Shown here: positions 55,445 through 64,000 of the stretch, in pieces
How the letters are laid out: the number at the start of each line of letters is the position of its first letter
Position numbering within the stretch: the stretch's first letter is position 1
Source: Quercus robur
Taxonomy: Eukaryota > Streptophyta > Magnoliopsida > Fagales > Fagaceae
NCBI RefSeq assembly: GCF_932294415.1
Contig: NC_065545.1
Location: 19,038,857-19,102,856 of the forward strand
DNA length: 64,000 nucleotides
Reading direction: 5' to 3'
Program-made: the position numbers and the translations under genes
Notes under the pieces: model-generated
Database searches by the model: none
Seen by the model: only the letters and a program-made list of their open reading frames with translations
Told to the model about the DNA's origin: nothing

Positions 55445-57367
55445 TGTATGAGACTTTGGCCCAATGAGCCCAGTACAATAAATTTGTAGAAAGTGGGTTA
55501 AAGAACTAGGTCTTAATGAGTTGAACAACGGCTAATACTGAATTAAATGACAATAATATACAAATAAGAGATTTTGATATTAATGGACTTACAGTCCGAG
55601 GAAGTCACCCTTTTATAAATTGATCACAATTGGGTACAAGAACAATTTAGATTGCTACAGTATTTTCTCTCTCTATTTTTCCGATCCTCTTCTCATGGAG
55701 GGTCTCTCACATTATATATCTCTCTTTGGACCATCTTGATCCTACACTTGTTGATCATCTGAGCCTAGGCCTCGTCAACGAGCCGGGCTGGGCCAACCCG
55801 GCCCGTTTTTACTTGGCCCATGGGTCTAATGGGCTGGGCTTAACGGGCTGTTGACTAGTCAATGGGCTGGGTCGGGCCGGGCTGGATGGAAAAACCTAGC
55901 CCATGGCCCTACCCATGGGCAATGCCCACTTGGGCTTTAGCGGGCTGGGCTAGTGAGATGGGTTTAATGGGCTACCCATGGGCATTTTTAACAGGTCTTC
56001 AATGGAGTATATAACTATAAGAGGGCAAAAATAATAAGAGATGAAAAATTGAGAATAGTCTAGGGAAAGTTTGAATTTGAGAGATTTTTTGTGAGTAAAA
56101 TGAGAGAAATGGCATAGTATTTATAGATTGCATACTTGAACACACACACACACACACAAAAAAAAAAAAAAAAAGGAGAACTGACTTTTGTATTGTTCAA
56201 ACGGTAAGCATTTTTAAAGGAAATTTCCTTTAAGAATGCTTACCGTTTGAACAATATTTGATTCTTCAAATATTTAAATATTTGAAGAATCAAATATCAA
56301 TTCTTAAAGGAAATATTTGAAGAATAAAATATCAATTCTTAAAGGAAATATATGAAGAATCAAATATCAACTCATTAAGGAAAGAATTTCTTCCAACCAA
56401 CGGTAAGCTTTTTTTTTTTTTTTTTTTAAAGGAATTTCTTCTATAATTGTAACTTGTAAGGAAAGAATTGGAATTTATCAAAGGAAAGAATGACTTTCTT
56501 TCCAGAGGCACAGAGATAGGGCAACAGTCATCTTAGTAACTTTGTTTTAAAAATCAAAGCTACTAGACTAATACAAAAAAATATATATTTATTACGCATA
56601 TTGTATCACAATCATTCCAAGTATTTAGTGGTTAGGTGTGTGGTCTTAAAGTTTTTATAATGTCTAAAGTTCAATCCCTCACCCACCCAACCCCCAAATT
56701 ATTTTGTTATAAATTTTGGGCAACGGGTCGGGCTAATGGGCTGGGCTAACGGGCTAGGCTAACGGGCCAGCCCACCGGGCGCCCATGGGTAAAGAAACCA
56801 ACCCATAGCCTGTCCCATTGGGCTACTGGGCTGCCCACGGGCTTCAATATTACCGGGCTGGGCCACCCATTAGCCTGGTGGGCTAGCGGGCTACTGGGCC
56901 AGCCCATGGGTCATGGGCTATTTGATGACCCTTACCTGAGCCCTTACTTGAGTACCTGTCCCATCAGACATCCTCTTTGGCTTTTTGTGAGTTGTGGTAA
57001 CCAAGGCAGTACTGTTCAGAGGTCTTCTCTACATAAATGCGGCCAGAAAAGTAGCTGCAGTGTATTTAATACAGTGGTAGCAGCTTTCCCTTAGATATTT
57101 TTGGGTTTCCTTCCTTCTCGTATGTTCATAAGGCATGTCCCTATCATTGGAGTTTCTTGAAGGGTCACTCTAACTGTTGGAATACATACTTGAGCTGCAT
57201 TCATCATATCCGAGGAAGAGTTCCTCCTCGGACCAGCTTCCATTCGTTCCTTTCTCATGAGAATTTAAATTGGAACCCCTAATAACTATTTGTCCCTCCT
57301 CAGACCATTCAACGTTCTCGAACAAAGCCCAAGGCCCAATATATGATTTTGGGCCCTTATCCCTACA
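55445..57367 (-). repeat. 3' LTR of a second, opposite-facing Tat-type element
   Basis: On the minus strand it starts TGTAGGGATAAGGGCCC right after a polypurine-like GAGGGGCTAT (57368-57377) and plausibly ends TCTCATACA at 55445. Without the nested element at 55767-56935 it is about 750 bp. The left boundary is inferred only from the TG...CA rule. It has words (CCGAGGA/TCCTCGG) in common with the LTR-like block at 8145-8818. Confidence 0.55.
55767..56935. mobile_element. hAT-like element nested in the LTR
   Basis: Flanked by near-perfect 8-bp duplications CTGAGCCT (55759-55766) and CTGAGCCC (56936-56943). The ends AGGCCTCGTCAACGAGCC and, in reverse complement, GTAAGGGTCATCAAATAGCC are imperfect inverted repeats. 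Subterminal arrays of GGGCTGGGC/GCCCAGCCC words fill both ends. It contains two adjoining hairpins and tandem 'ttcttaaaggaaatatttgaagaat' units. Confidence 0.75.
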
Positions 57368-57936
57368 ATAGCCCCTCAAAACTCCAGTTTTTCCCTCTCA
57401 TCCGAGGAGAAAAAGTGGGGTTTTGATTTTTAAAAAAAAGACCAACTGATTCCTTGATTCACACGTGTGGGAGTGCCGTTTTATGCGCCTCATAATTATT
57501 ACTAACGTTTCGAACCTACGAAGCATCATTAATTACTCCAGGCGGTGTTTTGTCCCCCACATTCAATGGTGACATGCAGATCCAACGGTTAACATTTCTT
57601 CTAGAATTTTTAGCAGGATTATTCCCACTCATTTTCTCCCTCTATATAAAGCCTTGAGGGGACTCGTTTTCTTCTTTATTTCACAAATCTTCAAGTGCTT
57701 CAGAGAATCCAAGCATTCAAATTCACAGAGCGCTTTAAATCACTAAACTTCCCACACCTTTTCCTTAAGAGATCCTTGAAAATCTTCCTAAAAGTTTCAG
57801 GGACTAATACACATCTTAGTTCTTGTAAGTTTTTATTTCTTTAAACTTTTCTTTTTCTCCTCGGCCAATCTCCTCAGCCTTCCCGTTCTTATTTCTTCAT
57901 TTTCCAATCTCAGTTGTTTCCTTTTAGCTTGTCTAG

Positions 57937-60523
57937 ATGGGTAGATTTAAGCACCTAGTAGACTCCCCTGCCATAGAGGCCTTTAAGGATAAATATCACA
58001 TACCCCAAGGAGTTGCCCTACGATATTGTTCCCCAGAACAAATAGTGACACATAGAGAAAGGGGGGAAGTCATCATCCCTATGATAGCTTTCATAGAAGG
58101 GGGGATGACTCTCCCTATGGGTATGATAACACGGGATTACCTCCTCAATCATAGGATATGCCTCCACCAATGTGCGCCCAACCTATTTAGGGTCCTAGGT
58201 AGTGTTGATGCTCTCAACAAGCATCTGCGCTTGGGGCTCACCGACATGATGTGGTCTATATGTACAAGTGCCACTCCCTTAAAAAGGCGGGATATTACCT
58301 CAAGTCCCGATCTGACGTTGTCAGATTAGTATCATGTCTACCTAAATCTAACAAGGGTATGAAAGACGACTATCTGATAGTTTCGGGAGCGTGGCATGAT
58401 GGCCTTCACTGCCCCATCCGAGAGGGAAAGCTAGGTGGGATACCTTAGTGTTAGGTTCTATAGCAAAAGATCTAGATTCTTTGACCCCGACCATGTCATT
58501 ATTTCTTTTTCATCCTACTTTCTTTTGATGATGGATTTTAGCTTTCTAACTATGTTTTGTTTCTCGGCTACCTTTGCAGATAAGAGGCACATGGCACCTA
58601 GACTCAGCTTTACCAACGTTGCCACTCTCAATTACTTGTTGAGATCCAAGATTTTTGTATGTGAGGATAGCCAGCTGCAAGCCGTCCATCTAATTTTGGA
58701 CTTTGAGCCAATCTCGGAGGTATACCAAGATATTGGCAACGCTATAAGGGCAGGTGACCCACGGCTGGCTCGTATTGACGTGTCATTGCCAAGTTTCTTA
58801 GCTCGCGACGCCCTTCCACCGGTTGCACCGCCACTCCAACAGAACCCTCCTCTGATTGTATAACCAGTCCATCAGGTTCTACCTGAAGCAGTAGTAGCGA
58901 GGGAAGAGATCGCCTCCTCAAACTCCTCGCTTGAAGAAAAAATTGACAAGTTTCATTTTGAAGAGGAGGAGAGCCAAGGAGTACAAGTAATCCCTATCTC
59001 GGACACCGAGGGCGAACCAGACAGGCATTCAAGTGTCCAAGCTCCGGTTCTAGTAGTTGCTCGTCTGGACAGCTCATCAGAGGAAGAAGAGGACGAAATG
59101 GCCTTGAACCGGGGGAACAAGAGCTTAAGAGACCTCATGGCTTCCAGGAGCAAGGTGTCAACTTCGAAAGAAGCCACCAAGTCCCAAGTTCCTACTAATC
59201 TTCCCCCTCCTTCTTCTTAGATCTCCACTGACTTCGAATTGAAGCCAATTCCTAATTTGAAGAAGAAAATGCCAATTGAGGTGCTTGAGGAATGTGAGGT
59301 GGTTCCTTAGAAGGGGACAAAACAACAGAAAGTGGCCAAAGATGCCCGGGACAAGAGGTCCCACTCTGTGGACAGCCGAGAGCAGGAAAATAGGACTGAC
59401 GTGTGCATGACGCAACAAACCTGGTCTCCTCGGTTGGAGGTGGATGGGACTCCCATCCCTTGGAACGCCTCAGTCCTAGAATTTCAAAGGGGTCGTGCGG
59501 GATACATTGCTGAAGCCCTGGAGCGGCCTTTACTCCTTTCGAAGGATATGGAAGCTTATAGGCATTTCAAGCAGAATGACCTTTTCCTGTCCTTGAAGAG
59601 AGACCTTGTTATGGTAAGCAATCTATCATATCCGTGAATTTGAATGCTAAGCTGTATTTTCGTTCTTTCTTTACTTTTTAACTCGTGATTTTTCCATTGT
59701 CTTTGGGCAGATTGTTCAGCAAGTTTTCGTGGCCAAGGAGTGGGTTCGTGACGCTCAAAATGAGGCCAAGGCTGAGGCCTTCTCCAGTGCTGATGTTGAA
59801 AAATCATTGGGGGCCTTCAAACAGGAGTAGGCTGAGATGTCCGAGAAGCTGAAAGCAGCGGACCAGGCTCGCCTGAGTGCTGAGGTGGGTCTAAAGACCG
59901 TAGAAAGGCAAGTTGAGGACCGGCGCCAAAAACTGCACTTGACCGAGATAGATCTAGCCACCTAGAGGCAATTGGTCGTTGATCTTAAGGTTGAGCTACA
60001 AAAGGCCATGGAGGCAGCTCAACTGGCCAAGGAAGTAGTTGAGGCTGAGAAGCAAGCATCTTATCTGCTAGGCATGGAGGAGACGCAGATTAGGCTTGTT
60101 GAGGAGCCTTCAGAGGTATGTAGGGATTACTACAATGCGACATGGGATAAGGCCCTTAGCATTGCAAGAGTCCCTGCAGACTCTGTTTGGAGGCAACCCG
60201 GGAGCATGTACTATCATCCGGATATCCGTGAAGTCCTAGGTGCCATCTCCTCTCCCTCTACCCTTGCTCTAGAGAATTCTGAGCAGCCCCCGGCTATCCA
60301 AGCTGCTCTCCCTCTCCCTGAGGCTTCGAAGGGATCCAGCCAAGCTGGCGATCAAGGCCAGAGGGCTGAGGGGGAGAAAGACAAGGGTAAGGGCAAGGGG
60401 AAAAAGCCTTCTGCAAAAGCCAAGGACATTGCCAAGGATAGGGAAGATGCAGCCAAGGTGAAGGAAGTAGAGATCAAGACCCAAGAAGTTGATCCTAATG
60501 TCAAGGACGCTCCTACCTCCCAG
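57937..60523 (+). pseudogene. Intron-containing 'putative plant transposon protein'-like gene antisense to the second element, decayed
   Basis: Three exons read in one scheme: 57937-58434, 58580-59613 and 59711-60523, with GT/AG junctions and consistent phase. The N-terminal part (IPQGVALRYCSPEQI, VIIPMIAFIEGGMTLPMG) resembles the domain of unknown function in plant transposon-associated proteins (Transposase_28-like; from memory). An acidic middle and a coiled-coil C-terminal half (AEMSEKLKAADQARLSAEV, KAMEAAQLAKEVVEAEKQA) follow, with a Lys-rich tail. It is broken by a frameshift near 58215-58250 and in-frame stops at 58861 (TAA), 59218, 59308, 59828 and 59963 (all TAG). It occupies the place that the PMD gene has in the intact element. 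A last donor at 60523 has no clear partner exon. Confidence 0.75.
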
Positions 60524-60849
60524 GTAAGCTAGAAAGAGGACCTTTCTTCTCCCAGGGCCAAAGCCTAGCACTTAGAATTTTCTTTGTAATTTTTTTTTAA
60601 TGACATTCTGTCAATGTATGTAATGTACTTTCTCTTTCATTTAATGATAATTTTTTTCTCTTCATTTCTTGCATTTTTTTTCTATGTGCTCCAAGTACCA
60701 CTATTATAAATAGGATTGAACTTTTGTTACTTTACCTTTAGTAAAAACCGATAACAATACACTGTTAACAATTTAAGGAGTTTAACACATACCTGTACTT
60801 TGAATTGACCATTTCAGAGCTACCAATCTGAGGAGTTGGTTATAATATT

Positions 60850-61715
60850 AGGTTTGTCTTGACAGTTAGTGAGAAACAAAAAAGATATCACAATGTGTTA
60901 ATTTTACCAAAGTATGTAGTCTGAGAAGCCTGACATAACTTAGGTTCTGTTTTCCACTTATATAAAGATGTTATAGAGTGTTAATTTCAATTAAGTATGT
61001 GGTCCGAAGAGCCTAACATAACTTAGGTTCTGTTTAATACTTATAAAAAATTGAATAGATGTCAGAGAGTGTTAATTTTGCCAAAGTATGTGGTCTGAAG
61101 GACCAGGTATAGCTAAGGTTTTGTTTAACACTTAGAAAAAATGAATAGATGTCAGAGAATTTTGCCAAAGTATGTGGTCCAAGGGACCAAGCATAGCTAA
61201 GATTCTGTTTAACACTGATAAAGATGTTATTAAGTGTTAATTTCACCCAAGTATTTGGTCCGAGAGACCTGAAATAACTTAGGATCTGTTTAACACTTAT
61301 AAAGATGTCATTAAGTGTTAATTTCACCCAAGTATGTGGTCCGAGAGACCTGACATAACTTAGGATCTGTTTAATACTTATAAAGATGTCATTGAGTGTT
61401 AATTTCACCCAAATATGTGGTCCGAGAGACTTGACATAGCTTAGGATCTGTTTAACACTTATAAAGATGCCATTGAGTGTTAATTTCACCCAAGTATGTG
61501 GTTCGAGAGACTTGACATAATTTAGGATTTGTTTAACACTTATAAAAATGCTATTGAGTGTTAATTTCACCCAAGTATGTTGTCTAAGAGACCTGACATA
61601 ACTTAGGATCTGTTTAACACTTATAAAGATGCCATTGAGTGTTAATTTCACCCAAGTATGTGATCCGAGAGACTAGCATAATTTAGGATTTGTTTAACAC
61701 TTATAAAGAACAAAT
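60850..61715. repeat. Tandem repeat, about 10 units of roughly 81 bp
   Basis: The unit reads like 'gttaatttcacccaagtatgtggtccgagagacctgacataacttaggatctgtttaacacttataaagatgtcattgagt'-type sequence. It is best conserved at 61210-61700 and more diverged towards 60850. The period is a multiple of three, so the minus strand (the sense strand of the retroelement) is open for 205 codons (61034-61651), giving peptide repeats such as VKLTLNDIFISVKQILSYV. This is probably not a protein; tandem arrays near the 3' side of pol are common in Tat elements. Confidence 0.85.
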
Positions 61716-61794
61716 AATGGGAAGTACAATGCCTTTATACAACAAATGAACATATTGACAAAGGAAACTTTCATTAATAATAATACATTTTCAG

Positions 61795-62212
61795 GTTGTT
61801 TACATTCCATAGGCGTGGTATTACATGTTCATCTAGGTCTTCAAGAAAGTATGCTCCTATACTAGCTACCGAGGTGACACAGTATGGCCCTTCCCAGTTA
61901 GGTCCAAGCTTTCCCTATGCTGGATTCTTTGTCGTACCTAGAACTTTTCTTAACACCAAGTCACCTGGCACTAATGGCATCAACTTTACGTTGGCATTGT
62001 AACCTTGCTTGAGTTTGTGTTGGTAGTACACCAATTGAACCATTGCACTCTCTCTTCTTTCTTCAATAAAATCTAAGCACTTTTCTAGCAACTCATTGTT
62101 ACTGCTCGGACTAAATGAGCTGGTCTTTAGCGTTGAGAAGCCAGTTTCTAAAGGAATAACAACCTCGGCTCTATAAGTCATTGAAAAGGGAGTCTCCCTG
62201 GTTGAACAGATT
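61795..62212 (-). pseudogene. Integrase C-terminal fragment of the second Tat-type element
   Basis: The minus strand reads PFSMTYRAEVVIPLETGF, EERRESAMVQLVYYQHKLKQ and VPGDLVLRKVLGTTKNPA. Then comes a TAG (61915-61917, in place of Trp) and, in the same frame, GKLGPNWEGPYCVTSV and onward to about 61795. This is the typical end of a gypsy integrase. The rest of pol upstream (above 62212) is gone, replaced by later repeats. Confidence 0.85.
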
Positions 62213-62445
62213 TTTTTTATGTGAACAGATTTTTTGTTAATGTTTCAAATCAAACCAACCAAACTAATTAAACTGAGCCGATCAAACCGCATTGCTATAG
62301 GTCGGAATACTGACCCTAATCGGTATGCATCGGTTTTAATAATTACAAAACCGATCCCTATCGGTTTGGTAACAAATTTGAAAAAAAACCGAGCTGACTG
62401 AACCGTGCACAACCGTAGTAGGAATAGAGGAAGTGCTCTACAACT

Positions 62446-62489
<44 letters not shown>

Positions 62490-62700
62490 TTAAATATATA
62501 ATATATTTTAAACATATATTAAAATATGGGTGGGTCGGGTCGGGTTTAGCAGGTTTAATTTTATGACCCAAACCCAACCCGACCCGCTAAAAAAAAAATT
62601 GTAACCCAACCCACCAAGCCCTAAAAACTGACTAAACTTAGCGGGTTGGATTGGGTCGGGTCGGGTTTGGTGGGTTTTATGCACACCCCTAATTTTTTAA
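62213..62700. mobile_element. Mosaic of short MITE-like remnants and a 39-nt poly-T run
   Basis: Two word types are seen: 'aaaccg..cggttt' phrases at 62240-62410, and 'gggtcgggtcgggtt / aacccaacccgaccc' inverted phrases at 62527-62690 ending TGCACACCCCTAA, which resembles the hAT-like end at 21290. A poly-T run lies at 62444-62482. Boundaries cannot be set. Confidence 0.45.
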
Positions 62701-62711
62701 TTCATAGAAAA

Positions 62712-62860
62712 GAGTGAATCCATGAATTTCGAGAAAGCGGCTTGCAAATGCAACACACAAAAACCATCCTCGGAGCATTTGCTTTTTTCTTAAATTGATC
62801 CGTGCGCTTGTAGTCAAAAGCAGTCTGGAAACTCTAGTAGCTGATAGTCCCGTAGAAGCA
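62712..62860 (-). pseudogene. C-JID fragment of a TIR-NLR receptor
   Basis: The minus strand gives QMLRGWFLCVAFASRFLEIH, which matches the TNL pseudogene's EIQGWLLCVVFATRFHAIH at 34850-34890 position by position. The frame is lost on both sides. It is a small dispersed remnant of a receptor C-terminal domain, 28 kb from the TIR cluster. Confidence 0.6.
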
Positions 62861-62931
62861 CAAGCCATTAGCCATATAGATTCTTTTGTTTATAAAGGTT
62901 GATTGATAACTTACACAACGCCTGATTCCTT

Positions 62932-64000
62932 TTTTTTTTTTTGAAACCAAAGCAAATTGCTGAATTCATTGCCAATAAGAAAAGAAAGTACAACAAGCTC
63001 CAGGAAAAAGCAGATTACAAACTATCTTCCTGAACAATTTGAAACAGCCAAGGAGGACCTACTCCTCTCCACACTTGAGATAATTCCTTTTGCCTTCCAA
63101 ACTGAGCCAACTCGTGAGCTGTCTTGTTGTATTCTCTTTTCACATGCTTGATTTTCCAGCTATTAAAAGAAGCAAGCAGACTATGAATTCCTTGATAAAT
63201 ATGGCCAAGACAGCCACCATTTCTAGCTGCTAAAACACTATTAACTACTACTAGAGCATTAGATTCCAAAATTATTTGGGAAAGCTTTTGCTCCTTGGCA
63301 AGAAGGAGACCACATTCCATCGCTAAAGCTTCAACTTCCTCCACTGAGTATTTGCCTTGTAGATATTTACAACAAGCAGCAACAATATTGCCAGCTGAGT
63401 CCCTAATTACAGCTCCCACACTAGAGTTCTTTTCACCATCCGAAGTAGGACCATCAACATTGATCTTGAATATACCTGGAGGAGGCGCTAGCCACTTACC
63501 TTCTGACCGGGACAAGCTTTGAGCACAAGCTTTTGAAGCATTTTTGAATTCAAAAATATATTTCTTTGCAAAGCTCCAAATATGATCAGGCATTTGACTT
63601 GAGAACTCATACACAATTCTATTTCTATTGCACCAAATTGCCCAAGCGGCCCTAAAGAAAATCTCCAAGTCACTGGATGAACCATATTCCAAAATCTCCA
63701 TAGCAATATCTACAATATTTCTATTTACATTCAATAACAAAACCGGACAGTCCAGCCAACAACTCCATACCCTCTTAGCCATTTCACATTTCACAAAGAC
63801 ATGACAACTTGTTTCAGGCTCCATGCCACAAACCGGGCAAACATCACAGGTATCAACACCTCTCTTATGCAGATTCACAAAAGTAGGAAGAGCATTCTTG
63901 CATAATCTCCAAGCAAAGATACGTACCTTAGGAGGAATGTTTAGGTGCCATAGCTTTTTCCATAGAGGACCTCTAGAATCACCAGTAGAACATTCGCCTA
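62932..64000 (-). mobile_element. LINE 3' end (runs off the window)
   Basis: The minus-strand frame is open from the window edge to the stop at 63015. It encodes the end of the RT linker (WKKLWHLNIPPKVRIFAWRL), a zf-RVT zinc region (CDVCPVCGMEPETSCHVFVKC) and an RNase H-like domain (FKINVDGPTSDGEKNSSVGA, EALAMECGLLLA). Poly(A) follows at 62932-62942. The third acidic motif reads LESNAL (Asn codon 63258-63260) where Asp is expected and where the 4.3-kb LINE has ELDA. No stop or frameshift is seen in this part. Confidence 0.85.

Noticed and set aside
59972-60532. Separate 186-codon gene
   Set aside because: It is only the last open part of the third exon of the decayed antisense gene; the frame continues upstream through a TAG.
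61034-61651. 205-codon repeat peptide as a real protein
   Set aside because: Fully explained by an 81-bp tandem unit; kept only as a repeat with a query.

Overview
This is a nuclear chromosome window from a dicot plant, most likely a woody eudicot. The repeat families resemble ones I associate with oak and other Fagaceae, but that is recollection and not a search. The evidence for a plant nuclear genome is intron-containing genes with GT/AG junctions, two plant H2A.X genes, a nuclear tRNA-Ala, TIR-type immune receptor genes, and a dense load of LTR elements, LINEs, MULEs and hAT-like elements.

Layout. 1-3767: the 5' seven exons of an aldo/keto reductase gene (minus strand), with a tRNA-Ala(UGC) just upstream. 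4229-5990: a 5'-truncated, broken LINE. 6530-12620: two tandem histone H2A.X genes (minus strand) with matching S-phase-type promoter motifs. 13389-18309: a stack of nested inverted-repeat transposons. 19807-38644: a degraded TIR immune-receptor cluster, all on the minus strand. It holds one apparently intact two-exon TIR gene ending in a membrane segment, one orphan TIR exon start, two further promoter copies without a gene, and a full-span TIR-NB-ARC-C-JID pseudogene. hAT-like and MULE elements with clean target-site duplications are inserted through it.

41704-55349 is a 13.6 kb Tat/Ogre-type Ty3/gypsy element with near-identical 1.22 kb LTRs and a 5 bp TSD. Its gag-pol lies in one frame but is cut by three different stop codons, each at a module border. 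On the opposite strand, downstream of pol, is a six-exon gene with a plant mobile domain and perfectly consistent splice phases. 55445-62215 is the 3' part of a second, opposite-facing Tat-type element (3' LTR, tandem repeats, integrase tail). It also carries an intron-containing gene antisense to pol, from a different protein family and now full of C-to-T-type stops. 62712-64000 holds a scrap of a TIR-NLR C-JID domain and a second LINE running off the window end.

Only the reductase, the tRNA, the two H2A.X genes and perhaps the TIR-membrane gene look like functional host genes. The rest is mobile DNA and immune-gene remains.
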